Source of the DNA: Siphonodentalium dalli
Lineage: Eukaryota > Mollusca > Scaphopoda > Gadilida > Siphonodentaliidae
Length of the DNA stretch: 64,000 bases
Direction: 5' to 3'
Assembly (NCBI GenBank): GCA_032622095.1
Contig: CP136061.1
Coordinates: forward strand, 51,225,762 to 51,289,761
The notes under the pieces were generated by a model, which made no database searches, was not told where the DNA came from, and was given only the letters and a program-made list of their open reading frames with translations. The position numbers were made by a program, and so were the translations under genes. Position 1 is the stretch's first letter. Every line of letters starts with the position of its first letter. Of this stretch, positions 46,621 to 59,215 are shown piece after piece.

Positions 46621-48900
46621 GGCGTGTATGAATACAGTATACTGTGAGTTGCTGAATTGTCATGTGTGAGGTGTATATGCAAGTACGGAATGTATAAGTG
46701 GTCGTGTGTGTGGGTATTCGTATATCTGGAAGGGCTCACCATTGGTGAGGTGTATATGTATACCTGGATTGACCCTATATATATATGGTCATGGGTATGG
46801 CGAATAGGTATACATGTAGTGGCTGTATGGTCCATAGTGAGATTGAATATGTATGCACTGAGTGAATGTATGATCGTGAATGTGGTGCATATGTATATAT
46901 AGAGTGACCATATGGTCATGTGCCAGGTGTAGGAGTACACCTGGTGTTCATGCAAGGTGAATCGTGGCTGTATCGTCATTTGTGGTATGTAAGTGTATAA
47001 CCAAGTATGGCTGTATGATCAGGTGTACGTGTATAAAGTGGGTGACTATATTGTCATTTGTGTGGTATTTATGTACATATGGAGTGACTGAGGTAATGGG
47101 TGGGTTGTACATGTGTACCATGGGTGGCTATTGCTTTCCACAATAACTCAAGGATATGTTAATCAATAGAGAGGTCATGTCAGAGTTCTCCATCTTGGTG
47201 GGGGAAACGTTAAACGTGGAAAGCGTTAGCCACCCATTATCACACAATCATTCCATATATACATAAACACCACAGGCACAACAATATAGTGACCCAATGT
47301 TTATACGTACACCTGACCCATTATCACGGATGGCCATACATCCATGAGTCACAATGGAGGCCCATCGGGTATACTCCTAAACATGACCCATAACCATATA
47401 CTCACTCCGTGTATACCCATGCATTCACCTCACGATTGGCCACACGGTAACCCCACATATGATCAAATAGACATTCAATATATACATCAACACCACAACA
47501 ATGACCATAGAGTCACTCCAGGTATACATATGCACCTCACCAATGGCCATATAGCCACTCGCTTCATACACATACCCTCACACATGCCACCTGGTATACT
47601 CCTTACCTGACATATGTCCATATAGTCACCCCGTGTGTACCTATTCAAAACATTCATACATGATCATGGTCAATCCTTGTATACATATTCACCTCACCAT
47701 TGGCTATGTCACTCCATGTATCCCTATGTGTCGCACCATAGCCGAATAGCGACACTAGATATACTAATACACCCCATCTATTTCAGAAAAGTCACTCCAT
47801 GTATGCATATGCACATCACCCATGGCCATATAGCCACTCGCTATATACACATACCCCTCGTCCGTGACCATATAGCAACACGTGTGTATACCCGTATAAC
47901 CTACGCATGACCATACCGCCACGAGTCACCAAGCAAGAACACCAGGTATACTCATACACCTGACACATGACCATCTAGTCACTCCCCGTATAGATATTCA
48001 TTACATTTATGATCATACAGTCACTCCTTGTATACCTACATGTACTCGTATCACCATTGACCATACAGTCACTACATGTATACCCATTCGACACACATAG
48101 TCATATAACCACTCGATATATACATATGCAGCCCACCCTAGACCATAGAGTCACTCCAGGTATACATATACACCTCACCAACGGCCATTCAGCCCTTCCA
48201 GATATACAAAAAACTTGCACACACGACCACTCATACCTTCCATACTTGCATATACACCTCACACATGACAATTCAGCAACTCACTGTATAATCATACACG
48301 CCATCCATGAACATACAGCTAATCCCTATACACCCACCAATGATAATACATCCACGAGATATATAAATATATACCACAAGGACACTCCCTATATACCCAC
48401 ACGCTCGATAATGTCCACCCAGCTTACTCCAGGTATGCATATACACTTCAATAATGACCGTACAGTCATTCCATGTATACCTATACACATTACCCGTAAC
48501 CATAAAATAACTCCCTATTTATCCACACACCCCATCCATGATCATACAGACAACACATGTACATCCTACCCATGACCTTACAGTCACTCCATATAGACAT
48601 AATCAACACATAGATGACCATGTCACTATATTCATACACCACATCAATGTCCATACAGGCACATCGGGTGCACCCGTACTGGATATACACAACCATACAA
48701 CATGCAGTCACTCCATTCATACCGATTCACCTCACACATGACCATGACCTCTCCTTGTATACCTATACATCTTACAAAGGACAATCCACACATAACCATA
48801 TAGTCACTCATTGTATACCTATTCACATCATTCATGACATACACTAACTCCCTGTATACCTATTCACCTCAATTATGATCATAGAGTAACTCCCTGACTA
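46620..48900. repeat. Minisatellite, about 43-bp unit, with orientation switch
   Basis: Dozens of imperfect units of the type 'atgaccatatagtcactcc' plus 'tgtatacctatacacctcac'. From 47240 to 48900 units read on the + strand; from 46620 to about 47120 they read on the minus strand. The reverse complement of 46620-46770 matches 48150-48310 unit for unit, so one end of the array was copied in inverted form. The many open frames are a by-product of the repeat. Confidence 0.85.
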
Positions 48901-49744
48901 CCATCTTGGCATCCACCCTGCATCCAGTTAATATTTTTTGTTACCATAATGGACCAGAATAGCCACAGATTATGGTTCTTCTCGGTTCCGGCTCATCGTT
49001 CTGTCCATTTCCATTCAATAATATGGCCAGAATCACAAAAGAGGTTCTCGGCAAAATTCCATACTTTAAAATGAATTTGTCATGCCCCATACGGAACTGG
49101 GACAACCAGAATAGAACATATAGTTGTCAGTTAATTAACTAACACGTATAATAACCAAGTGAGTCACAATTTACTACCTTTTCGGATAACACAGAGAACA
49201 ATGTTCAGGATATATGTAAAAAAAACAACTTCTATAGACACCGTAGTGTGACACATTTAAGATAGACCAAAACAATAAACACATTTGAATCCAGAGACAG
49301 TTACAATGATAGTTGCATTTTACTTGAAAAAATGGTCTATACCTGAAAAGTTTATTTTTGCCGATATTTATGTCAAGTTTTTGAGAGAAAAGTCCAATAT
49401 ATTTGGTGATTTCAGTGGTAACAATAGTAACAATTAACCACGGTGCATCAGATATGTTAGTATTCAATGTATAGGAGGCAGAATAGCCAATTTTATACAC
49501 CAACCACAACTTGTAAGCGATTGCAGGACACGCTGGGGCAATATTTACCATTTTCCATATTTTGGCGGCCATTTTGAGCCAAAGTAAGAATTTTGGTTCC
49601 AATGAGTTGGAATATTCATAGGTAATGATATGCCTCACTTACATTACAAAGTTCTGTTCATTTCTTGTTGAAATATGACTAAAATCCCAATTGTGATTTT
49701 TTTGTGAAATTTTATACCATGTTCCAATAATTGCATATTTAATT
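48900..49744. other. Spacer between minisatellite and right inverted repeat
   Basis: It includes a 154-codon minus-strand frame (49638-49174) with several hydrophobic and Cys-rich stretches but no family signature, and a 'tggcggccattttg' word that also occurs near 46340 and 46485 outside the left arm. I regard the frame as unproven. Confidence 0.35.
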
Positions 49745-49861
49745 GCTCCAATGATCAGTTATTATACAAAACACAATATAAAGTCATATTACTCAAGCAG
49801 TTTCAAACAGCATGAACTGGTCTAGAAGATATTTGTAAAAAAAACGTCATATTTTCAACTT
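49745..49861 (-). repeat. Right inverted repeat of the minisatellite region
   Basis: Inverted partner of 46505-46620. Together the arms enclose about 3.1 kb. They could be the terminal inverted repeats of a non-autonomous DNA transposon whose interior is a minisatellite, or the product of an inverted duplication. Confidence 0.8.
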
Positions 49862-50548
49862 AATCCTGATTCACAGAACTTTCAACCGGGTGTGATTTCA
49901 TGAAGAGCGTTTATTAATTAAATAACATACTTGTCCATATATGTATAGCAGATCATGAGATAGTTATGACAGAAAGGTCACGAGGGGTGATTCAAATAAC
50001 AAAGTATTCCCATGTTCATGAGATTATATGTATAACGAGTGTGATATCTGTCTCGATATTGACTTACTGTATTTTCGCGGCAATAAAAACAGTATGTGAC
50101 TTTAAGTTGATTTTATGGGTGAAATATGGGTCACAGGCAGCGACAGGCACCCTCATTGGATTCAGCATACTTGAATTATGATAGAAAACTTAGTTTCATG
50201 CTTTTCCCCAAAAATGCCGCTAGGGTTCTAGTATTCCACAAATGTAGCTTTTCCGACCAGATTATATGGCACAGCCTTGAGTCGTTCTTTGTTTTACAGT
50301 TCTTTAGTATTTACTGAAAAAAATACATATGCACGACGTTTGACGATGTGTTATAATATGTTGCATATGACGTCATATAATGTAAATATCGTAGCAGAAA
50401 TGATGTAGAACGGCGAAAAGGTGGTACATACGCCGAGCAGTGCCACAACCGTGGATAGGTGTATACAAGACTGCATGGAGGTTAGCCACTAACATCTACT
50501 CTCGCCCTGTGTGACATTGAGTTAAGTGTTTTTTGTATTTTATTTCAG

Positions 50549-50794
50549 GCTATCGCCTTAGCAATTTCACGATAGACGTGTCTATCGCATATGGGAACGG
50601 AGGGGGTTTGTTCAATGACCAGTGTTACTACTACCCCGGGAGTGTTCCCGACGGAGCCACATTAGATCTGCCTTGTATCGGAGACGCCATCGGCCGATAT
50701 GTGAAGGTGCAAAAGATTGGACAAACAGATACAGCAGCTCTCACCTTGTGTGAGGTGGAATTGTACGGCGCACCATGCCCCGACTACACTCCAG
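50549..50794 (+). CDS. Lectin copy 2, exon 3: F-type lectin domain, C-terminal half
   Basis: Same length (246 bases), acceptor (tttcag, AG at 50547-50548), donor (GTGAGC at 50795) and phase as copy 1 exon 3. It encodes YRLSNFTIDVSIAYGNGGG, CYYYPGS, PCIGDA, GRYVKVQ and LCEVELYG, with no stop. Relative to copy 1 the loop before GRYV has lost one Ser-Cys pattern but keeps its Cys. Homology to copy 1 starts about 40 bases upstream of the acceptor, so intron 2 is unrelated beyond that. The joined reading with 51919-52136 is phase 1. It is 20 kb from the only intact exon 2 of this unit (30245-30466). Confidence 0.86.
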
Positions 50795-51342
50795 GTGAGC
50801 GTATAAGCAACGAATCGCATGGTAGCATACATGACGTGGCGACAGGAGTGTGTTCGCAAAATGTCATTCCAGAAAAAATAATAGTTGCAAATTTCAGACC
50901 GATGTAGGTTGAACTTTATTTTCCAATCATGGTATAGTTTAAAATGTGTTTATTATTTCTTACTGTTGGTAATTGTTTGGACTGAGATGGACTTGAGTTG
51001 TATATTGCTCAACATGGGTAATTAGAGTTAGAAAGTATGTGGTGTCAGTTGGAAAATTTGATCCTATCAGGGTGTGGTGCACATTTTATTCACCGGACGT
51101 GACAGCACTAACCTGTTTTCGTTTATATTATACAATAATTTGTACCCAAAAGGAACGGTTACTTATGTTTTATTGGGATTCAAAATTGCGAGTTGGGTAA
51201 TTTATTTCTTGGTTTGTTTATATTATTCATGTTTGATTATGATTACGATCGACATAATTACCACGATCTTACGATTAGGTTCGTTTATATAGACGTACCC
51301 TTGTATGCTGGGTGTAATTAACCATAATCATCCCACGAAATA

Positions 51343-51445
51343 ACGTCTCTGGTGGATATGTATAATTATGGGTGGTTGGGTCCATGTGTTGTGGGAGGGA
51401 CCTGGGAATTGGTTTATGTGTGGCCGGGATCTCTGTGTTGTGGAA
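51343..51445 (+). repeat. VNTR in lectin copy 2 intron 3, about two units
   Basis: Two imperfect G-rich units matching the copy 1 array at 17395-17915. The lower copy number shows the array expanded in copy 1 or contracted here after duplication. Confidence 0.65.
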
Positions 51446-51465
51446 TGTGAAATGGAAATAATTAG

Positions 51466-51723
51466 TTGTTTGTAACCAGTGGTCGATCCATCGACGGAGC
51501 GAACATTATCGTGCAGTTTATCGAATGCCGCTCCTTGAATAAACTGGCTGCTAAACATCTGGTTACGAAAGAAGTTCAGGTTACCACGAATAGGGCATCT
51601 GTATCAATTGGGGCAATGGCCAGCAGAATGCGTGAATTTGTCATACAACACCAGTTACTATCTATACTACTTTTCGGAATTAAAATTAAATATTTTTGTG
51701 AAAATAATACAATTGCTTACTGA
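51466..51723 (+). other. Open frame kept in intron 3, copy 2 counterpart
   Basis: Reads VTSGRSIDGANIIVQF and onward, in the same frame as 18076-18237, and stays open for 85 codons, longer than in copy 1. See that entry for the arguments for and against an exon. Confidence 0.25.
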
Positions 51724-51918
51724 ATAGGTATTAATATGTAAGCTGTATTCTGCGGTTGATTGTGTAATGATCGAGCCCGCTTATTTGCGCGGTTCCTTGT
51801 CCAAACCCTGCGAAACTCCGAACACTTAGTAACCTGACCATGTTTTCTCTAATTACCTCACTCATGTTACCAAAAGTATGCACTCATTGGGGCATAATAA
51901 TACACGTGTTTATTGTAG

Positions 51919-52136
51919 GACGATACCACACGACCAGAAACATGAAGTCGATAGACCATCCAATCCAGACAGGTGTTACTAGGAGTGAGCTGCAATGTGC
52001 GCGCATGTGCACCCAAGAGAGTCCAGCATGCAAGTCATTCAACTACAACCAAGTGACATCTGAGTGTGAACGTCTGCCAACCTTCAATAACACAGTGGTG
52101 GCTGATGGGTGGGCTTACCACCAACCATGCTGGTAA
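51919..52136 (+). CDS. Lectin copy 2, exon 4: PAN/Apple domain and C terminus
   Basis: The acceptor is TTGTAG (AG at 51917-51918). The exon starts with two bases of a codon, so the phase-1 end of exon 3 gives Gly and the reading GRYHTTRNMKS. It encodes a PAN/Apple-like domain with five Cys (LQCARMC, PACKSFNY, TSECERL, HQPCW) and stops at TAA 52134-52136. The domain is almost identical to that of copy 1; most differences are single residues (Glu for Asp, Gln for Lys, Asp for Glu, His for Asn). This copy keeps the ancestral-looking acceptor that copy 1 lacks. If joined to 30245 and 50549, the protein would lack a signal peptide unless another first exon exists. Confidence 0.85.
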
Positions 52137-52414
52137 ATCAAAGTGATATCTGACAGAAAAGAAAGCATTCAGTGGTAGCTAGTGAAGACACTCGCAACAA
52201 ACCATGGCTGAATTGGTCAATACCATCATTTTGTGATAGAGTTACACAGGCCCCGAATTGTGGTTACTTAATCCAGGTTGGGGTAAAAAGCGACATGGTT
52301 ACTCAGATTAATCAAGTCTATCACAATTTATCTCAACTCAATCCAATGGTTGGGAACCTTGTTACAATTATCACACTTATTAGATTGACCAACACAACCA
52401 ACTGATGTGAACCA

Positions 52415-53100
52415 AAATGATGTTTGACAATAAAATATACGAGCAACTGAATCACTTAGTCCAGTTTTCTCTGACCAATGGGTCAGCCCTGACATTGAAA
52501 GCCAACAAATCAAAAACATATGCATGTGAACGAACGAATGTGATGTCTGACGATGAAATAAAGACAAAGGAACCTGTAATATTTAGTTTGGTTTCCTATG
52601 AACAATAGGTTAGCACCAAGTCTACGTGCAACAAACGGCATAGACAAATCGATATGAACCACATTGATGGATGACAATACAATGATCACAAGGCCTCTTC
52701 AAATTCTTCGTCTAGTTTCATATGAACAATGAGTTAACACCAACAGTATATACAACCAAAGTCATAGACATATCGACCCAAACTGATGTATGACAATACA
52801 ATGATCACAAGGGCACTTCAATTTCTTAGTCAAGTTTCCTCTGAACAATGGGTTAGCACCAACACTATACTTCAATTTCTTCGTCTGACCTCTGAACAAT
52901 GAGAGACCACCACCACTACATACAATCAACGTCATAGACACTGATTTATGTCAATGCAGTGATCACAAGGGCACTTCAATTTCTTAGTCAAGTTTCCTCT
53001 GAACAATGGGCTAGCACTATATAGAACCAACGTCATAAATAGATCGATGGAAACCAAACTGATGTCTGACGATACAATAATCACGAGGAAATGAATCGTT
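52415..53100 (+). repeat. Satellite downstream of PAN exon, copy 2
   Basis: Counterpart of 19057-19760 with the same order of about 125-bp units and a few internal deletions (for example near 52940). Diverged units continue to about 53520. The end of homology with unit 1 is near 53145. Confidence 0.75.
52557..52562 (+). promoter_or_regulatory. Candidate polyA signal, lectin copy 2
   Basis: AATAAA about 420 bases after the stop, at the position matching copy 1, followed by a T/G-rich stretch. Confidence 0.35.
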
Positions 53101-54042
53101 TATTTGTTAAGTCAACATCGAAGTTGCAACATACCACAACGTATATACGTATATACGTCTATACACATAATACATAACATGAATTTAAATCAATAAAGTC
53201 TTGAGTTCCTTAGTCCAGTTTTCTCTGAACAATAGGTTAGCACCAATACTATACAACCTAGTCGTAGACAGATCGACCAGAAACCAAACTTATGGCTGAA
53301 AATTCACTACACAATCATAGCTGAAGCTGGTCTTATACTATAGTATCGACCCAAACTGATGCTTGATTGTACGATGAAAACCGTTCTCGACATAATCGCA
53401 GCTGATGCTGGTCGTGTGCTATACTGATGATCCAAACTGATGATTGGTATTACGCAATACAATAAACAAGAGAAACTAAATAACTAAACCTGTTTTTTCT
53501 CTGATCAATGGGTTAGTTTTGGTTTGGCTTGTTATAGTGTGTAGACGTTTCAGGACTTAGGAGATATTATGAGGGCATATGAAATTCCACATGAACATCC
53601 TTTCTTTCTTGGTTTATATTTTATGCCATTATATCAAAGTGGATGTCGTACCTGGTAATTTAAGACGGGATTACGAACATAACGCCAGCTCCATGGACTG
53701 GCAAATACAAACCAGTATAATGGGTCGACTGGTAACCGAAATGTGATACTTCGGTTATATATGGGTACACACAAATATTTAGGATAGTAGAATGTCTGAA
53801 TAATCATCCAATATGTAAATGTTTATAGAAAAAATCATGGTAAAAGTATAAGACATACATACATTATTTATACATCCTCCAATATTTGGGGTTTGGTTTT
53901 CAAACGAAATATGTGCGACAGATTGTTTCGCGCTAACAGCGCAGATGGCTACGTATCGCGGCACTTCGATTCTCGTACGCAAAAGTCTAAAACGCACATA
54001 GTGAATGCCGTACCGGTACCACATCAGGGATACCTCTCGTCC

Positions 54043-54425
54043 TCAACTTAAAAACATATTATGGACTTGTCCGGGTGCGTGGAATTGATAAGTTAATACT
54101 TATGCGATATGGCAACCTGGGGAATGTAGAATTCTACTAACGTCGCCGAAATAATCAAAGAAATCGACCATACCACTCCATAGAAAACATCGTCGGAACT
54201 ACGCTCAATTGTAAATATTTACATCTCAATTCGGGACGCAACTTTTGGCGATAAACTAACAGAATTGATTTCGACATAAAGTCATATTTAATTAATATAT
54301 GAAAAATGACGGTGTGTGTCGTCAATTCGGGTTAATATTCGCAAAAAATAACTACTTTGAGCAAGATTATTCTCAATTTATTTTTGATCACCCTACCGGA
54401 GTGTTTCACATCACTTTAACAACAT
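54043..54425 (+). repeat. Dispersed repeat family, copy 2
   Basis: Aligns along its length with 5045-5460. The sequence after it (54430-54660) also resembles 60540-60680 on the same strand, so the full family member may extend to about 54660. Confidence 0.6.
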
Positions 54426-54788
54426 CATAAACAGAGAGAATATTAAAATTTAACATAGTTTTGTTCTTATAGCGACTTATACGATTTGATATAACACATA
54501 CCATAGCGTAGATCTTGAAGATAACATGCTATGCACACGAAATGTATGATTGCCTTAGGGGACTATAAGCATACAATCTTTCTATATTTTAACATTCTTT
54601 CTGCCTATTATCACGGTTTCTACTAATGTGCATATTTTAGAGCATTGTCCACCGCGAACGCTACCCATTAAATTAAATTAAATTATTTAATTTTCATTTA
54701 TGGACCAGCGATGCTGAGAGAGCCTAGTTTGTCGGTCGGTGATCGGTGTTATTTTTGGAATATTCACTTGAATTATCTATTACAGTTA

Positions 54789-56335
54789 GGCCCGTTCCAA
54801 ACGACGGATTTTTGTCGACTCGAATCTAATACCAGACCCACAATTGTATTAAATGCGTCAAAAATGCGACGTTTGAAACAATTAGATCCGTGTCAGACGC
54901 ATCACAGACGAATCTCCGTCCAATTCAGACGAATCTTCGTCGGTGATGCGTCTGAAATCCGTCTTGGTTTCAAACGACGGATTTTTGACGACTCGAATCT
55001 AATACATGTGACGAGAAGAGCCGAAAGTTGCCGAAGAACGAATGCAAATGATATGATAATGATATGATTTAACGGGGTGGAAAATATGATATAACGGGGT
55101 GGAAAATCGAGGAAATACCCACATGACGTCATTTGTGGCACGATCTCGTTGTCATAAAGAAAGATATATCTATAAGCATTGCCTAGGTAACATTGTGCAA
55201 ATTGTAATTATTTTTGGTAGTTTGATTCCTCAACGAACATGGCATGTCACTGACTCACATATTATAATGGATATAGTATCAATGATTTATAATAATCCAT
55301 ATATACCGGTATAAGGGGTAGGGGTTGTAGCAACTGATTTATAATAATTCATATAGACCGATATTCCTTATTGTAAGGAATTGGGGTGGTAGTCTCTGAT
55401 GTATAATAATTAATATTTACCGGTATTACTTATTATAAGGGGCAGAGGTGGTACTACTGATTTATAATCATTCATATATACCGATATTACTTAGTATAAG
55501 GGGCAGAGTGATAGCCTATGATTTATAATAATTTATATATACCGGTATTCCTTATTATAAGGGGTAGGGGTGGTAGCCTCAGATTTATAATAATTCATAT
55601 AAACCGGTATTACTTATTATGAGTGGTAGGGATGGTAGCCTATGATTTATAATAATTCATAGATACCTGTATTCCTTATTATAAAGGATATATAGTTGGT
55701 AGCCTATGATTTATAATATATAATTAATATTTTCCGGTATTCCTCATTATAAGGGGTAGGGGTGGTACCACTGATCTTATTTATAATAATTCATATATGC
55801 CGGCATTACTTATTATGAGGGGTATAGGGGTGGTAACCTCTTATTTATAATAATTCATATATTCCTGTATTCCTTATTATAAGGGTAGGGGTGATAGTCT
55901 CTGATTTATAATAATTCTTGTATACCTGTATTTACATGCATGGTATACACATATATGGCAATTGGTTGCACGATCTAACATTTATTTGTAGCGCCTATTA
56001 TATTATATTATATTATATAACTATATTTACTATATAGATCCTCATATACATATGCACATATATTCGCGCTGCAATCGTGCATATATTTATACATAATTTA
56101 TACTGTATTTTAGTATATATATGTATAATATACCGGTATATATAGGCCTCTATATCTACGCGTGACCATTTTATGAAGGTAACATGGAGTGCACCTTTAA
56201 ATAAATCGACCGATGTATTAGATTCGACGCGACAAAGATGCGTCCGTCTGAAACAAAATTGACCGCAGACGCATCACCGACGGATTTAATACAATTAGAT
56301 TCGAGTCGACAAAAATCCGTCGTTTGGAACGGGCC
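54789..56335. mobile_element. PIF/Harbinger-like non-autonomous element
   Basis: The ends are 42-bp terminal inverted repeats (54789-54830 and 56294-56335) that match at all 42 positions and begin GGCCCGTTCCAAACGACGG. The element is flanked by a TTA duplication (54786-54788 and 56336-56338), the three-base target expected of PIF/Harbinger. Subterminal 'gacgcatc' words recur in both orientations. There is no transposase frame; the interior is largely a minisatellite. Perfect ends suggest recent movement or an active parent in the genome. Confidence 0.88.
55280..55940 (+). repeat. Minisatellite inside the Harbinger-like element, about 61-bp unit
   Basis: About eleven units of 'tgatttataataattcatat' followed by 'accggtattccttattat' and 'aaggggtaggggtggtagc'. 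Followed by AT-rich sequence with TATATT runs to about 56150. Confidence 0.8.
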
Positions 56336-57977
56336 TTAGTGTGGACTTATATATAAAATATGATTGAAATGCCCTTGAACGAGTTTCAATTCCATGTTAT
56401 ACCATGAATCCATGATATACAAAACTCTCATAGAAACCCATGAGGCAACTATACTCCTGTATTGTATAACTCATCGCTTCCACCTACGACTGAAGTGTTT
56501 GGAACGCAAGTATGTGGTATGTATTTGCCTCATATTTCGTAAAATTACGTGTGTCTTCACGTCATGCTGGCGACAAATCCACTGTCCAAGTTACTCAGAA
56601 TTGAACTTTATACACGAACAATAATGACACAAGTAAATACGATTTTGTATCCCTAAGTTTCCGGGCTCGTTTCTTTTGCGGGAAATTTCGACATAAATAT
56701 TGATGATTTCAACATTTGGATTCCAGGTCGATTCGAACCAAATTCTAAGATTCGCAGGCCCCCACTCACACCACACATTAATATATTTCTTTATACATGT
56801 AGATCTATTATATTTTGAAGTAGTCGGCGACGAATTAATATTGTTTATTAATTTTGTTGTCCTGACCCCCACAGTGTAACTTTGTCGTCTTCTTTCCGCA
56901 TTATTAGATTCCTCATACCATGGAGATGACTATATATAGGTTTGGTGAAAACAGCGACAAGAATATTATTAGTCTGGATGTTGACAAATTCCACACTATA
57001 CTATGGACTACCAAGACTTTATAGCATCAGAGACCCCATATGTGGTACACATGCGCTCTTTGATGCTATACATAACAAATGATAAATAGTGGGCTTTTTG
57101 AAGTTACAAAATCCATTGCATAATGTTACATTACACTGGTAACCATGCTTGTATAATGCAACGATATTTTGATAGGGAAGGCTAAATGCTCCAAGAATAA
57201 AGTATAAACAATAATTTTATATTACTGTATAATAAAATTGCACAACATACATGTATGCAATGCATATAACCAGGGAGTGATGCATGCATGACAAACAGTT
57301 CCATATGTTACCGGTACATACAGTACAGTGCATTGTCCACAGGAGAATGTGTTCACTGGAAGCATTTCAAAATAATTTGAGCAATTTGTCACATATATAT
57401 CCATACCATCATTACGTTGAATAGTTCAGCACTGTACACACACAATATTTAGCTGAGGTGGAAGCGGTACCAACTGGTATGTCCACTGTTCCCAAATGAT
57501 CCTATGGTTAAGACATTCAAGGATGGTAAACAAGTACTGATCGTCATCACGTCAATTCACCATCGCGCACAAAGAAGGTGATATTCCACACAGGTCACAT
57601 ATTCACATACGGTACCAGCACAGAAATACGATTTGTCATCCACATTGAAACAAAGTTATCTCACATAATCACCTTGGCATGTTGGAGTTTAAGTATGCCA
57701 GTAGACCGGTACATGTCCAGTAGCCCTTGACACTGCTTTACTGTAACATTGACTCCAGTTGTTAATGGTGTGGCACATCCCTTCAAATCAGATTCAACAG
57801 TCATCCTGAAAATAGTCATATCACAAATATACATACATGTATACCAAGGCACTATGTTATGTGCATCAATATTATCAGGATTTTAACTTCTTGCACTCGC
57901 CTCACTTTTCACCCATATCATCTGAAAATAACTTTCTAATCTACTCGTACATCATACATGTCATGTGTATCTATCTT

Positions 57978-58500
57978 TCAAGTTGATAATAAACACTCTT
58001 TATTGCCAATTATTAGTGTCCCTTTAAGTCAAGTGATGTCAACAGCAGCTATCACGTGACATTTCCCACATAATTTTACTTTTGTGCACCAATTTTTCCA
58101 CATATCTTCTGGGTTGATAATGAACGCTCTTTATTTATCATATAAATTATTAGTAGTCCCCTTTAAGTCATATTAGGTCAAAGGCGCCTATCCCATGGGA
58201 TTCCCCTCGTCAGGTAACCCATCTGTACCAATTCTCCTACATATCTTCTAAGCTGATAAGGGACGTTCTTTATTGGCCATTGCCCCTTTAAGACATAGGA
58301 GGTCAACGGCACCTATCACATCACACTCCATGGGTCAATGTAATGTATCTCAGTGTTTCAATTTTCACCGCCAGTTTGCAACCATTTTGGTATATAATTA
58401 ATTATTTAATTAAATTATTTGTTAGTGCCCTTGTAAGACATCTGAGGTTAACGGGTCCCGGGGACCTATCTAATAAGATTCCCCGGGATGAATGACCCAT
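57978..58500 (+). repeat. Tandem repeat, about 130-bp unit
   Basis: Three full units starting near 57980, 58112 and 58252 and a partial one near 58420. Shared words are 'ctgataatgaacgctcttta', 'cctttaagtcat', 'aggtcaacggc', 'cctatcacatg' and 'ccacatatcttct'. Non-coding. Confidence 0.7.
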
Positions 58501-58529
58501 ATGTATGTATAGGTAATAGTAAACAGTAG

Positions 58530-58712
58530 TAACATGATTTTGTCAGATGTCATGGTTTATTACCCCCCCCCCCCCCAGAATGATTTACAGTCCATGGCCT
58601 ATTGGTGGCCATCGACTGTGTCTCGGACCGTCAATATGTCCTCGGGCTGTTAGTAAAGCCATGTCGGGCCGATTATTTATAAACCATGACACCCTCCAAA
58701 ATCATGTCATTT
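58530..58712. repeat. Fold-back element with C-run
   Basis: Arms about 58530-58562 and 58677-58712 pair through 'catgattttg' and 'tgtcatggtttat', leaving one small internal mismatch. A run of about 15 C residues (58563-58577) follows the left arm. Probably a small MITE. Confidence 0.6.
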
Positions 58713-58849
58713 AACTCTTTCGCTGCCACCCGCCACCACAGACGGACCCCCCAGTGCCACGCATCCTGTACATATATCCATGTATTTTAGGTATATATGG
58801 GTAATACATTATATCTCAAGCAGTTTCTAATATAATTAGTTGAAACTTC

Positions 58850-59215
58850 ACATGTACAGTACAAAGCCCGTGGTTTTTTCAAAACCACGCGTGGCCAACA
58901 TTTTAACACGGAAAAAACACGGTAAAATCGCGCGTGGTCTTAGCGTGGTCAACTTCAGAAAAATGATCTGCGTGTTCAAACACGGCGTGTACATGCCGTG
59001 GTCATCCGAGTTCACGCCGTGGTCATCCGTGTTGAAGTCGTGTTCTTAGCGTGATCAATTTCGGCAAAATGGCCAGCGTGTTCAAAAACGGTCTGAACAC
59101 GGCGTGTACATACCGTGGTCATCTGAGTGCACGCCGTGGTCATCCGTGTTGAAGTCATGTTCATGCCGTGTTAATAGCGTGGTCAGTCGTGTTTACGGCG
59201 TGGTCTGCATCCCAG
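58850..59215. repeat. GC-rich array of CACGGCGTG-type words
   Basis: The GC-rich island holds many copies of the palindromic word CACGGCGTG and of GCGTGGTCA, 'ccgtggtcatccgtgttgaa' and 'gcgtgttcaaa'. A larger unit of about 115 bases is visible twice (58944-59050 and 59051-59170). The start contains a perfect 'cgtggttttttcaaaaccacg' palindrome trimmed to arms 'cgtggtttt' at about 58868-58888. No coding role seen. Confidence 0.7.

Noticed and set aside
46620-48850. Many His/Thr/Ile-rich open frames
   Set aside because: All are translations of the minisatellite units on either strand.
49174-49638. 154-codon minus-strand frame as a membrane protein gene
   Set aside because: Composition follows the AT-rich background, there is no start or splice context, and it lies inside the inverted-repeat-bounded region.
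51466-51723. Calling the intron 3 frame a definite exon
   Set aside because: No phase-1 acceptor and donor are evident, and exon 3 joins the PAN exon directly in frame.
56590-56872. Possible tRNA-like B box (GGTTCGAATC on the minus strand near 56727-56738)
   Set aside because: No acceptable A box or cloverleaf could be made around it, so a tRNA or tRNA-derived SINE is not supported.
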